Assembly: GCA_008364785.1 (NCBI GenBank)
Contig: VTTJ01000009.1
Coordinates: forward strand, 1 to 64,000
DNA: 64,000 bases
Reading direction: 5' to 3'
Source: Bacillus sp. BGMRC 2118
GTDB lineage: Bacteria > Bacillota > Bacilli > Bacillales > SA4
This document shows, piece after piece, positions 35,106 through 44,019 of the stretch (positions are counted from its first letter, which is position 1; each line of letters starts with the position of its first letter). Position numbers and translations under genes: made by a program. The notes beneath the pieces were generated by a model. The model was given only the letters and a program-made list of their open reading frames with translations. It was not told where the DNA came from and did no database searches.

Positions 35106-35579
35106 TTGGTATCTAAAAAACATAAACGATTTAATTTTGCCATAATACTAGTTCCATGGCTTACATTGTTATTTATAGGTAAGAGAAGCTTTAGACGTTA
35201 TTCCTTTTCTGGGATGTTTATTATTGTATTTGAAATTATAAATCACTTGTACGGACATAGGAAAAAGTGGTGGAAGTTTTATGATAAGCGTACGTCATTT
35301 TTAAGAGATGAGCTTCCATTTAGCATCGGGCCTTATATGCCTTTATCCATGTGGCTACTAAAGATATCTTATGGGAACTTTAAAAAATATTTAGCTTTAA
35401 ATGTGATTGCAGATGGACTTTTTGCCTTTGTTGGGATGGATCTTCTAAAGAAACTTAAAATCATTCGTCTCAACAAATTAACACGTATGCAATTTTTCTT
35501 TTATATTCATTATAAGGCGTACCTCTTATATGCTGTTCAATATTTATTCGAGAAAACACGAAGATTTCGTATGTATTGA
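35106..35579 (+). CDS. Membrane protein of unknown function
   Basis: 157 residues, very basic, with two or three hydrophobic helices (FAIILVPWLTLLFIG, YSFSGMFIIVFEIINHLYG, LNVIADGLFAFVGMDLL). It starts at TTG 35106 with GAGGTGA about 7 bases upstream. I do not recognise it. It is followed within 25 bases by the inverted repeat of an IS3-family remnant. Confidence 0.6.
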   Translation: MVSKKHKRFNFAIILVPWLTLLFIGKRSFRRYSFSGMFIIVFEIINHLYGHRKKWWKFYDKRTSFLRDELPFSIGPYMPLSMWLLKISYGNFKKYLALNVIADGLFAFVGMDLLKKLKIIRLNKLTRMQFFFYIHYKAYLLYAVQYLFEKTRRFRMY

Positions 35580-35602
35580 TAAGAAATGCTCAAGATAAAT
35601 TA

Positions 35603-35851
35603 TGAACTGAACCCAAAAAGTTAGACAAAGATTTAATCAGCTACTAAGGATTGGATTCTGTAATTTACCGGACTTAATTCTTTTAGTTTTTCTTTAATAC
35701 GTTTGTGGTTGTCATAATGGATATATTTTTCTAATTCTCTTGTGAAATAATCTATACGTTCAAAGTCTATCAAATAAAGTAGTTCAGACTTAAATAAGCC
35801 AAAGAAATTCTCTACGACTGCATTATCTAAGCAATCCCCCCCACTTCTCAT
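35603..35851 (-). mobile_element. IS150-group (IS3 family) remnant, transposase C terminus plus one inverted repeat
   Basis: The 72-residue minus frame 35633-35851 matches the end of an IS3-family DDE integrase: SGGDCLDNAVVENFFGLFKS, HYDNHKRIKEKLKELSP and YRIQ. Its DNA-side terminus TGAACTGAACCCAAAAAGTT (from 35603) is the typical IS150-type inverted repeat. The helper OrfA, the front of OrfB and the other end are missing, so it is dead. Confidence 0.85.
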
Positions 35852-36041
35852 TACTTCTATATTTACAGTTCTAGTTCAATCATCGGAATATGCAACTTTG
35901 GTAAGCATTCAAGCGTTGCAACCATTTCAAACATAGACTAATGAAGTTACTCATATTTATTTTTCATAAGGAATAAATAAATGGGATCTTTTCATTAAGG
36001 CATCCTCCACCTAATGAGCGAGAAAAAAATTCTTTACAAAA
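35852..36041. other. Intergenic stretch beyond the IS remnant
   Basis: No credible gene. It is AT-rich, with no further transposase fragment in any frame. It ends at the left target duplication of MITE copy C. With that MITE it makes up the 425-base gap before rocB. Confidence 0.5.
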
Positions 36042-36183
36042 GACTGTTTTCGTATAGATTGTTGCTTCCTTGTAAAAATCCCAAAGGCAGATTTTCACCT
36101 TAGTATCTAGGTACTTTTATACATAGAGAGGATTGCTCTTTTCTAATCCAATCTTGTTTTGCTTCTAAACTAGTTGTACACCC
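36042..36183. repeat. MITE copy C, right end truncated (about 142 bp)
   Basis: It starts GACTGTTTTCG and shares AGATTGTTGCTT, GTAAAAATCCC, CCTTAGTATCTA, ATTGCTCTTTTC and GTTGTACACCC with copy A in the same orientation. The GAAAAGAGCC end is absent. TTACAAAA at 36034-36041 recurs at 36184-36191 right after the break, suggesting that the terminal repeat was deleted up to the target duplication. The match is AT-rich, so chance is possible. Confidence 0.7.
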
Positions 36184-36276
36184 TTACAAAAAAATCCTTA
36201 AGATTGAAATCATGCTTGAAAAATAGAGTTGATTGAGATACGTTTTAGTTAATTATGATATCAGGAGGCTAGAGAG

Positions 36277-37926
36277 ATGTTATCGTGCAAGGAAGAAGTC
36301 TCATCATTAACAAAGCAATTGGTGAATATTGAAAGCATTGTGAATACGGACGGAGAAAAGAACATTAGCAGAGAGTTATACCGGTTAATTTCTTCATATC
36401 CCTACTTTACAAAAAATCCAAATCACGTTAGCCTGACACAAACAAAAAATGATTCAAAAGAACGTTATAATGTACTCGCTTTTGTCAAAGGGACAAAGGG
36501 AAATTCGAGTAATACAGTCCTTTTAATTGGCCATATGGACACCGTTGGAATTGATGATTTTAACCAGTTATCACCTTTTGCTACACGTCCGGATGAACTA
36601 GTTGAAGAGTTTAAGAAGGAAGTACTTTCTCCACTTGTTCGTGAACATGCAGAGTCTGGTGAGTGGATGTTCGGCCGCGGTTCCTTAGATATGAAGAGCG
36701 GATTAGCTAGTAATATATATCTACTTAAATACTATTCAGAACATCCGGATGAACTGGATGGTAATCTCGTATTCGTTTCGGAATGTGATGAAGAAGATAG
36801 TTCAAATGGTATCCTTTCTGCTTTAAAAGATTTAAAAGCATGGAAAGAGGAGCACAACTTTAACTATATTGGAGCTATTAATTCTGACTTTGTTTCCCCG
36901 CGCTATGAAGGAGATGAAAACCGTTACATATATAAAGGAACTGTTGGTAAGCTTCTGCCATCCTTCTTTATCACTGGAGCTGAAACACATGTAGGATCTT
37001 GCTTTGAGGGTCTTGATCCGAACTTCCTGGCAGCAGAACTAACTAGACATATTGATTATAATCCTGATTTATGTGACGAGGCACTCGGAGAAATACCGGC
37101 ACCACCTGTTTCATTAAAGCAAATGGATTTAAAACCATCGTATACAGTCCAAACCGCCTTATCGGCATATGTGTACTACAACTTTTTTGTTCATTCTTGG
37201 TCTCCAAAAGAAGTACTTGAACGTTTAAAGGTTGAAGCAACGATTGCGTTTCAAAATGCTTTGGACCTTTATACCGAAAGATATAAAAAGTTTTGTAAAA
37301 TGAGTGGGGAGCCTTATAAAGAAACGATTTGGACACCGCGAGTATTTACTTTTGAAGAAATGAATAACGTAATCGTAACAGAGCATGGCGAAGCCTATTT
37401 ATCTCATATCAATACGTTCAAAAAGGAACTATTATTAGATGACAGCCTAGATGTACGTATGTATGCTGCTAGAGTCGTGGAGGAAGCCTGGAAGTGGATG
37501 CCGGACAAGAGTCCAGCCATGATTGTATTTTATTCTTCTGTTTACTCTCCTCGCATTGCACTATCAGGAGAGAACGAGAATGAGCGTAACTTAATTTCTG
37601 CACTCGATGAAGCTGTTGAGGCCGTACAGCCCGAGTATGAGCACCCAATTGTGGTTCGAAACTTCTTCCCCTATATATCTGATATGAGCTTTGTGGCGTT
37701 AAATGATGACGAAGAAGGCATCACAGCTATTACCGAAAATAATCCGAGCTGGGGAACAAAGCATTATGTCGAGTTCCAGGATATTCGGGATATAAATGTA
37801 CCCATTATTAATATCGGACCTTATGGGTATGATGCTCATAAGAAATATGAAAGACTAGAGAAAAAATTCTCACTAGAAATCGTGCCGAATCTTACAAATG
37901 AAGTCATTCGTCGTTTGATTGGATAG
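36277..37926 (+). CDS. rocB: M20-family peptidase-like hydrolase, RocB type
   Basis: A 549-residue M20 metallo-hydrolase. Metal motifs are visible as LLIGHMDTVG, MFGRGSLDMKSG and SECDEEDSSNG. Length and the C-terminal extension fit RocB of the arginine-degradation regulon (566 residues in B. subtilis, from memory); its exact reaction is not settled. AGGAGG precedes ATG. It is not within a roc operon here, and no -24/-12 sigma-L promoter was seen. MITE copy C lies just upstream and may affect its promoter. Confidence 0.85.
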   Translation: MLSCKEEVSSLTKQLVNIESIVNTDGEKNISRELYRLISSYPYFTKNPNHVSLTQTKNDSKERYNVLAFVKGTKGNSSNTVLLIGHMDTVGIDDFNQLSPFATRPDELVEEFKKEVLSPLVREHAESGEWMFGRGSLDMKSGLASNIYLLKYYSEHPDELDGNLVFVSECDEEDSSNGILSALKDLKAWKEEHNFNYIGAINSDFVSPRYEGDENRYIYKGTVGKLLPSFFITGAETHVGSCFEGLDPNFLAAELTRHIDYNPDLCDEALGEIPAPPVSLKQMDLKPSYTVQTALSAYVYYNFFVHSWSPKEVLERLKVEATIAFQNALDLYTERYKKFCKMSGEPYKETIWTPRVFTFEEMNNVIVTEHGEAYLSHINTFKKELLLDDSLDVRMYAARVVEEAWKWMPDKSPAMIVFYSSVYSPRIALSGENENERNLISALDEAVEAVQPEYEHPIVVRNFFPYISDMSFVALNDDEEGITAITENNPSWGTKHYVEFQDIRDINVPIINIGPYGYDAHKKYERLEKKFSLEIVPNLTNEVIRRLIG

Positions 37927-37941
37927 CTAGTATTCATATAG

Positions 37942-37976
37942 AAGGCTCCCTCTTTACCAGTGGGAGCCTTTTTTTA
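37942..37976 (+). terminator. Terminator of rocB
   Basis: AAGGCTCCC / GGGAGCCTT with an 11-base loop and T5; it overlaps the stop of the convergent oxidoreductase gene. Confidence 0.85.
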
Positions 37977-38957
37977 TTGATCTGCCGGGTAGACAACCCC
38001 TATTTGCTTTCGTGCCTCTTCAACGATTTCAGCTGTTATTATTGCACGTTCATGTGAATTGATTTCAGATTCCAGCTGTCCGTGCGTTATTAAATTTATG
38101 AATTCTTTTACCTCGTAATACATTGGTAGGAACTCTTGTTTAAACGGAACAGATTCCACTCTACCATCTTTATAACGCACTTCTATTTTCTCTGGTTCAG
38201 AAATGGCATCTATTAAAATACTTCCATTTTCCCCTTGAATTTCAGAGGGGATGTATGAGTCTGAGATTTTCGAATGAAGGATGGTACCCTCCATGTCATC
38301 GTAAGAAGCTAGTACACTACCTGCCCCATCTACACCTGAATCTAGTATTGTTGCAGTAGCTTTCACTTTAGTAGGCTTACCGAATAATAAAACCATAGGT
38401 GAAATCCCATACACACCTAAATCCATTAATGATCCATTGGAATAAATGGGATTAAACGCATTTAAAATAGTACCTTGTTTATAAGAATCATATCTTGAAG
38501 AGTACTTGCAGTAGGTTGCAAAATATTTACGTACTTTCCCGATTTTATGTAAATTCTCCTGCACTGCCTGTATGCTTGGCAGTAATGTGGTTTTCATCGC
38601 TTCCATCAGAACGACATTATTTTTCTTTGCAGCATCTACCATCTCTCTTACCTCACGAGAGTTTGAGGCAAGTGGTTTTTCACATAGTATATGCTTACCT
38701 GCCTTCATTAACGTTATCGCTTGGTGATGGTGAAATGAGTTCGGGCTAGCAATGTATACCGCATCAACATGATCACTTTTTGCTAGTTCTTGAATATCTG
38801 TATAAACAAATGCAGCACCGTATTTATCTGCAAATTCCTGACCTGTTTGTTTGCTCCTTGAATATACTGCTGTTAACCGAAAGCCTTCAACGGACTTTGC
38901 TGCTTCCAATAATCGATCTGTTATCCAATTTGTCCCGATAATACCGAATCTGATCAT
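37974..38957 (-). CDS. Gfo/Idh/MocA-family oxidoreductase
   Basis: 327 residues. The N-terminal Rossmann fold has FGIIGTNWITDRLLEAA and AVYIASPNSFHHHQAI; LMKAGKHILCEKPLASNSRE carries the conserved Lys of the EKP catalytic motif. The C-terminal alpha/beta substrate domain includes GSLMDLGVYGISPMVLLFG. AGGAGGG precedes ATG. A sugar or inositol dehydrogenase role is typical, but the substrate cannot be inferred and the gene stands alone. Confidence 0.88.
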   Translation of the reverse strand: MIRFGIIGTNWITDRLLEAAKSVEGFRLTAVYSRSKQTGQEFADKYGAAFVYTDIQELAKSDHVDAVYIASPNSFHHHQAITLMKAGKHILCEKPLASNSREVREMVDAAKKNNVVLMEAMKTTLLPSIQAVQENLHKIGKVRKYFATYCKYSSRYDSYKQGTILNAFNPIYSNGSLMDLGVYGISPMVLLFGKPTKVKATATILDSGVDGAGSVLASYDDMEGTILHSKISDSYIPSEIQGENGSILIDAISEPEKIEVRYKDGRVESVPFKQEFLPMYYEVKEFINLITHGQLESEINSHERAIITAEIVEEARKQIGVVYPADQ

Positions 38958-39084
38958 CTTCTATCCCTCCTATTATTTACCTTACTAAATAGATTTTTGT
39001 AAAACAACTCTATTCTATAAGTTTAAAAATTCATTGTTCTGAAAGAATGGATGGTAACAAATCTTTTTTTCGAAGGAGTTTGAA

Positions 39085-39573
39085 ATGCAAAAAATATACT
39101 CTCCCTCAACGGAAGGCACCATTAAGCTAATGTCTACCATATTTGTTCTCGTTCTTACAATTGGCAGCCTCATTCATCTAGTAAATGAAGCCAGTTATGA
39201 GAATTGGATCATCTTCTTCAAAATGAGCGGTTTATATGTTGGTATATGTTTCGTAATATTCTTATCCATTAAAAGCCAGCGAATTTTATTACAGCAAAAT
39301 CAACTTATCTTCAATCAACTTGGTTTCACCAGGTACACAATACCACTTGAAACGATTATGGAAGTACGTAAAGGAAAACTAAACGGTTCACCTATTATGG
39401 AAATCGAAATACTCAAAAATAATCATCGCACAATTGCCCGCATCCCTTATTTACCTTTTGAAAAAGATTGGGAAGTCATACTAGATGTTATCAAAGAGAT
39501 ATGTGGACAGGAAGTGATTGGCGAGATGACGTTAGAGAGAAGTAAAGGAGAAATTAGAACGTGGATGGAATGA
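39085..39573 (+). CDS. Membrane protein with PH-like C-terminal domain, unknown function
   Basis: 162 residues: two adjacent helices (LMSTIFVLVLTIGSLIHLV and GLYVGICFVIFLSI) followed by a beta-rich soluble part (RILLQQNQLIFNQLGFTRY ... PLETIMEVRKGKL) as in bacterial PH-like membrane proteins. GAAGGAG precedes ATG. It converges on desR. Not recognised by name. Confidence 0.65.
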   Translation: MQKIYSPSTEGTIKLMSTIFVLVLTIGSLIHLVNEASYENWIIFFKMSGLYVGICFVIFLSIKSQRILLQQNQLIFNQLGFTRYTIPLETIMEVRKGKLNGSPIMEIEILKNNHRTIARIPYLPFEKDWEVILDVIKEICGQEVIGEMTLERSKGEIRTWME

Positions 39574-39585
39574 GGAGATGCAAAG

Positions 39586-39615
39586 AAGACGATGGCTAGG
39601 CCATCGTCTTTTTCT
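39586..39615. terminator. Terminator between the PH-like gene and desR
   Basis: AAGACGATGG / CCATCGTCTT with a 5-base loop, then TTTTCTT. It probably works mainly for the plus gene. Confidence 0.8.
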
Positions 39616-39622
39616 TACCCTT

Positions 39623-40228
39623 TCATTTGAACCAGCCTTTTTCTTTAAATCTTGTGATCGCTTCAATTCGATTGCTGACTTCCAATTTATCGAGAATGGC
39701 TGATATATAGTTTCGGACAGTCCCTGTTGTAAGAAACAGTTGGCCTGCAATTTCTTTTGTACTTTTTCCGTCTGCCATTAAGACCAGTACTTCGCTTTCA
39801 CGATCAGTTAATGGGTTTTCGCTATTAGTATTATAAGCCTCGTCTACGAGTTCAGAAGCATAAATACGTCTTCCGGATACTACGCTTCGTATAGAGCTGG
39901 ACAGTTCTTCACTAGGACTGTCTTTAAGTAAGTATCCGTCGACACCAGCCTTTACAGCTCGGTCAAAGTATCCTGCTCTCGCAAAAGTTGTTAAAATAAT
40001 AACCTTGCAATCTAGTCCTTTTAGTTGCTCTGCAGCATCTAAACCACTTGAACCTGGCATTTCAATGTCCATTATACATACATCCGGATTATGCTGCTTC
40101 ACAAGTTTGACGGCCTCTTCCCCGTTTCCCGCTCTTCCCACTACTTCCATATCGTCCTCTAAATCGATGAGAGCAGCAAGTGCACCTAATAGCATTTTTT
40201 GATCCTCTGCGATGACAATTCTAATCAT
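39623..40228 (-). CDS. desR: Response regulator DesR
   Basis: 201 residues: receiver domain with Asp54 in CIMDIEMPG as phosphoacceptor, Lys in LLKDSPSEELS, and a C-terminal LuxR/NarL HTH (LTDRESEVLVLMADGKSTKE and IAGQLFLTTGTVRNYIS). In B. subtilis phosphorylated DesR activates des on cooling. The ATG overlaps the desK stop (ATGA). Third gene of des-desK-desR. Confidence 0.92.
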   Translation of the reverse strand: MIRIVIAEDQKMLLGALAALIDLEDDMEVVGRAGNGEEAVKLVKQHNPDVCIMDIEMPGSSGLDAAEQLKGLDCKVIILTTFARAGYFDRAVKAGVDGYLLKDSPSEELSSSIRSVVSGRRIYASELVDEAYNTNSENPLTDRESEVLVLMADGKSTKEIAGQLFLTTGTVRNYISAILDKLEVSNRIEAITRFKEKGWFK

Positions 40229-41358
40229 ACTCCCACCTCCTGATCTAATTGCTTGAATATATTAGGAACTTTTATCATCAATTTTGTTCCTTCTTGTGAT
40301 TGAATGTCCAAACTTCCATTCACAAACTCGAGTCGTTCCTTCATCCCTTGTAAGCCATTGCCTCTTGTATTCTCAATGTCCTTTATACCAATACCGTTAT
40401 CTTCTATACTCACAATAAGTTCTGTTTCAAGTTGTTCAATCGTAATGATACAAGTAGATGCCTGGCTATGTTTAACCACATTATTCACTGCCTCTTTTAT
40501 ACACATGCTCACAACATTTTCCGCGATTAAAGAGGTGTTGAACAAGTGAGAATTACCTATAAGTTTGAAGTTTATTTGGGCAACCTGCAGGATTTGCTCA
40601 ATGCGAAAAATTTCATCCTCCAGTTTTGTACCTCTCATTTCGGTCACTAATTCCCGAACTTCCTTTAAGGCAATTCTGGCAGTTTGCTGTACATCTCGTA
40701 ATTCTACTTGTGCCCGGCCCGGGTCTTTCGCAACCAATCTTCGAGCTAAATCGCTTTTCAACCCAATCAATGACAGCTTTTGACCTAACGTATCATGCAG
40801 GTCTCGAGCAATTCTTTGTCGTTCCTCTAATTTCACAAGTTCCTCAATACGCTTATTCGCATCCTCTAACTGTCCTTGAAGCTTATCTTCTTTATTTTTA
40901 TTATACGTGCTTACAGGAAGGAGGATTACCGCAATCAAACTTAAAAATACAAAAGGAAGTTGTGTGATAAACACAGGGTTTTTCGTAATGAATCCATAGT
41001 TTATCGTAAAAATTGTACTAAGTAAGTGAATGGTATATAACGTTATAAAGGCAACTTTATTTCTTAAGTTTCCTATGAAAAATGCTAAAAATAGGGAGAA
41101 ATATATATACCCATATAATAGACTCATTCCAAGAGAGATGGCAATTTGTATACTCGTCCAGAAATAAACGAGCCACCCTCTAGAAATAAAGGAGAGAACA
41201 TAGCTAACAAAAAAGACGACAATCATCGTGATCCCGATTGCCGTTTGAAATGGAGAATGCGATTTAAAAATAAAGTAAAAAGGAAGGATATAGAAGACAA
41301 CCCATACATACGGATTTAATCCCGTATTTTTAAGGAACATCTGATAAATCTTTTTCAC
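40225..41358 (-). CDS. desK: Membrane thermosensor histidine kinase DesK
   Basis: 377 residues, starting at GTG 41358 behind AAAGGGGAG. Four or five N-terminal helices sense membrane order; a coiled linker leads to the HisKA_3 box RIARDLHDTLGQ with His188, then an HATPase domain with NVVKHSQAS, DNGIGI and GNGLQGMKERLEF. It works as kinase on cold, ordered membranes and as phosphatase when fluid. Sits between des and desR. Confidence 0.93.
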   Translation of the reverse strand: MKKIYQMFLKNTGLNPYVWVVFYILPFYFIFKSHSPFQTAIGITMIVVFFVSYVLSFISRGWLVYFWTSIQIAISLGMSLLYGYIYFSLFLAFFIGNLRNKVAFITLYTIHLLSTIFTINYGFITKNPVFITQLPFVFLSLIAVILLPVSTYNKNKEDKLQGQLEDANKRIEELVKLEERQRIARDLHDTLGQKLSLIGLKSDLARRLVAKDPGRAQVELRDVQQTARIALKEVRELVTEMRGTKLEDEIFRIEQILQVAQINFKLIGNSHLFNTSLIAENVVSMCIKEAVNNVVKHSQASTCIITIEQLETELIVSIEDNGIGIKDIENTRGNGLQGMKERLEFVNGSLDIQSQEGTKLMIKVPNIFKQLDQEVGV

Positions 41359-41378
41359 GGTTGTCTCCCCTTTATCTA

Positions 41379-42446
41379 TTATTTCCCTTCCAAACTAGGC
41401 TTTGGATTCGTTCTTTTCGCCTTTAATTGAGTAGAGAGAGAATGTTCATTTTCTTTTGAGTGTTTCATTTCTTTAAAGCTAATAAACGACTTCTTCTCTT
41501 CATCCCATAATCGGAAACGTAACGATTTCAAACTCGTTGATAGGGTAATTGTTGTTGCTTTTTGAAGAGGCGGTGTTGCGTTATGCGCCTTTTCTAAATT
41601 ATAGTTTGGTACTCTAGGACTTAAATGGTGTACATGATGAAAACCAATATTCCCTGTTATCCATTGTAGCACTTTTGGTAATTTGTAATAAGAACTTCCT
41701 TCAACAGCTGCTTGTACGTAGCTCCACTCATCTTCATGTTCAAAGTAAGAATCCTCGAACTGGTGCTGTACATAAAACAGCCAAATTCCAAGAAGACCTG
41801 AAACAAAGAATATCGGTGTTTGAATCAATAGAAATGCCTGCCAGCCGACTGCCCAGCATAATAAAGCATATAATACAACAATTGATAGGTTGGTAATGTA
41901 CGTATTGATTTTTTCCTTTTTTCTTGCATTCTTCGTATTAAAACGATACTGCAATAGAAACACTGCAATCGGACCTACGCCAAACATAATAACCGGATTT
42001 CGATAGATTCGATAATAAATCTTTGTCCAAATTGGCGCAGCTTCATACTCTTCAACCGTAAGAATCCACATATCACCGATTCCACGCTTATCAAGATTAC
42101 TGCTCGTTGCATGGTGTATGGAATGACTTCTCTTCCACTGCTCATAAGGGACAATGGTTAAAACACCTGTTAGTGTACCTACGATATCATTGGCACGTTT
42201 ACTCTTAAAGAAAGACCCATGACAACAATCATGAAATATGATGAACGTACGTACCATGAAACCTGATGCGACAATGGCAATGACTAACGTTAGCCAATAA
42301 GAAACCGATAGACTTAAGTACGCCCCATACCATAAAAGTAATAATGGCCCAATTGTGTTAACCATCTGCAAAATACTAGCCTTTGTATCTGTTTGTTCAT
42401 ATGGTGCGACATCTTTTTTTAGCTTTGAGATATTTGCATTACTCAT
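41379..42446 (-). CDS. des: Acyl-lipid desaturase Des
   Basis: 355 residues, membrane di-iron desaturase. The three histidine boxes are HDCCHGS, HSIHHAT and HHVHH in the late part. It introduces a double bond into phospholipid acyl chains on cold shock. AAGGAGG precedes ATG. Followed by desK and desR, with a repeated GTCAT operator upstream. The C-terminal tail is basic and extended. Confidence 0.93.
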   Translation of the reverse strand: MSNANISKLKKDVAPYEQTDTKASILQMVNTIGPLLLLWYGAYLSLSVSYWLTLVIAIVASGFMVRTFIIFHDCCHGSFFKSKRANDIVGTLTGVLTIVPYEQWKRSHSIHHATSSNLDKRGIGDMWILTVEEYEAAPIWTKIYYRIYRNPVIMFGVGPIAVFLLQYRFNTKNARKKEKINTYITNLSIVVLYALLCWAVGWQAFLLIQTPIFFVSGLLGIWLFYVQHQFEDSYFEHEDEWSYVQAAVEGSSYYKLPKVLQWITGNIGFHHVHHLSPRVPNYNLEKAHNATPPLQKATTITLSTSLKSLRFRLWDEEKKSFISFKEMKHSKENEHSLSTQLKAKRTNPKPSLEGK

Positions 42447-42534
42447 ATGATTGATCCTCCTTCATTAAACTCCCAGTATATAATGTGTCTACTACTTAGT
42501 ATAAAAAAAATCTCAAAAAGTATAAGTAATAAAC

Positions 42535-42567
42535 GTCATATAGTGCAGCATGACAAATGTCATATAG
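42535..42567. promoter_or_regulatory. Probable DesR binding region upstream of des
   Basis: GTCATATAG occurs at 42535-42543 and 42559-42567, 24 bp apart. The second forms the dyad ATGACAAATGTCAT (42550-42563). The region lies about 90-120 bases upstream of the des start, the expected place for phosphorylated DesR to bind. Confidence 0.6.
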
Positions 42568-42668
42568 GTCAATGGAAGTACAAGTCTCCGTAGGGATTAT
42601 GAAGGATTTAAAGGAAATCATATTTTTAACGCTTTTTAAATTTGGACATTAACATGATAGACGGATTG

Positions 42669-43475
42669 TTAATAAATACTCGCACACAGTAACCCAAAGT
42701 AGGTTGGTGCTTCGTATGATTTAAAATGAACGTTCCTTTCATTACTTGGAATGGCACCTGCTAGAATAAGCGCTTGCCATATCCCATCAGGCTTTGCAGC
42801 TTCAACAAACTCTTCATCAAAACACTCTAGTTTCTCTAGTTGATTTTGTTTCACAAACTGTACGACTTGTTCATCTAGCTTTTGAGCCGCAGGATGATAT
42901 CCATATGGTCCGGTACTGTCATGAGTGTGGGACCAGTCACAACTGGCAACTAAACCTGCCCTTTTACCTGACTTTCGTACAGCTGTATTCAATGCTTTAC
43001 CAAACTCTATATGTTTCTCATAGGATAATTCTCTAGTTGGATTAATGACTACAATCGGAACATCTGGCATGAATCGAAGGGGAACCATTACTCCCCAGTC
43101 CATCGGGAGACTAGAATATGGTCCTGATTCAGTTGCATAATTGATTAATCCTACTGGTAGAGCTTGATCACGTGCATGTTTTGAAATGCTTCTTGCTAAC
43201 TCGCGATCAACATTGCGAACCATTGAAAATACTTCATTATTTTCTTCAATGTATCCTGACATATTTTCTGAATTCGTAATGGAGAACTGTCCATTTATTC
43301 GAGTTCCATGGGGCGTTAAGACAATGATGACATCCGGGTTTGCTTTTCCCATTTCCAGTCCAATTTCTTCCATACTCTTTCTCGTCTTTGACATTCTTTC
43401 AGGATACATCCCTTGAAGCTCTGGTATAATCTCCGTTCCGTGTGGTGTGATGCAGGAAAAAGCGAATGGATTCAT
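42669..43475 (-). CDS. LigB/DODA-type extradiol dioxygenase family protein
   Basis: 268 residues of the class III extradiol dioxygenase fold. CITPHGTEIIPE (His near residue 12), VIIVLTPHGTRI and ASCDWSHTHDSTGPYGYHP are family blocks, the latter a probable metal-site His. MemO/AMMECR1-linked homologues share this fold, so the reaction is uncertain. GGGGAATCC-type weak site precedes ATG. It diverges from the gamma-lyase pseudogene. Confidence 0.8.
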   Translation of the reverse strand: MNPFAFSCITPHGTEIIPELQGMYPERMSKTRKSMEEIGLEMGKANPDVIIVLTPHGTRINGQFSITNSENMSGYIEENNEVFSMVRNVDRELARSISKHARDQALPVGLINYATESGPYSSLPMDWGVMVPLRFMPDVPIVVINPTRELSYEKHIEFGKALNTAVRKSGKRAGLVASCDWSHTHDSTGPYGYHPAAQKLDEQVVQFVKQNQLEKLECFDEEFVEAAKPDGIWQALILAGAIPSNERNVHFKSYEAPTYFGLLCASIY

Positions 43476-43614
43476 ATGTATTATGGATTCCCCTTTACAT
43501 GAATAGACTTACTAGTTTAATTCGAGTTCAAAGTCAAAACTCCTTTTCCCTGTATGAACTCAATAAATCTCCATCATAATAACTTCGTACATGGAAAATA
43601 AAGGAGACTATATA

Positions 43615-43979
43615 ATGAACGAATTCGATTTATTCCTTGAAGATGTTGAAATTTGTACAGGATATGACGATGATTTAAATGAATATAATGGAGCAATTAT
43701 TCCACCTACCTTTGGAAACGCTGTCTTTACTCATTCGTCTCATGAAGAACATGTAAAATCGTTAAAGGACGAACGACTACACTTCTCCTACTGGCGTGGT
43801 ACAAATCCAACCGTACATCTTGTCGAGAAGAAACTTGCCTTATTAGAGCGAGGAGAAGAATGCAAATGCTTTGCTTCAGGAATGGCAGCCATTCACGCTG
43901 CCATCATGAACAGCATCCAATCAGGAGATCATGTCCGGTTCACCGACTTATTGATGACTTAAAGCAAGCTTTATCATAA
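43615..43979 (+). pseudogene. Cystathionine gamma-synthase/lyase-family gene with the middle deleted
   Basis: From ATG 43615 the frame encodes the family N terminus: NGAIIPPTFGNAVFTHSSHE, FSYWRGTNPTVHLVEKKLAL and CFASGMAAIHAAIMN. It stops after SGDHVRFTDLLMT. Read two bases over, the same DNA encodes PVHRLIDDLKQALS-stop (to 43979), the usual end of these enzymes. The PLP lysine and about 270 codons are therefore missing and the join is out of frame. A clean internal deletion; no enzyme activity expected. Confidence 0.85.
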
Positions 43980-43983
43980 TAAA

Positions 43984-44012
43984 AGGACATCTTATTAAAA
44001 ATAAGATGTCCT
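43984..44012. terminator. Bidirectional terminator between the pseudogene and inhA
   Basis: AGGACATCTTATT / AATAAGATGTCCT with a 3-base centre; A- and T-rich flanks. Confidence 0.85.
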
Positions 44013-44019
44013 CTTGTCA

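Noticed and set aside
36184..36276. Sigma-L (-24/-12) promoter for rocB
   Set aside because: No TGGCAC-N5-TTGC element is present.
35106..36276. Intact insertion sequence
   Set aside because: Only the last 72 transposase residues and one inverted repeat remain.
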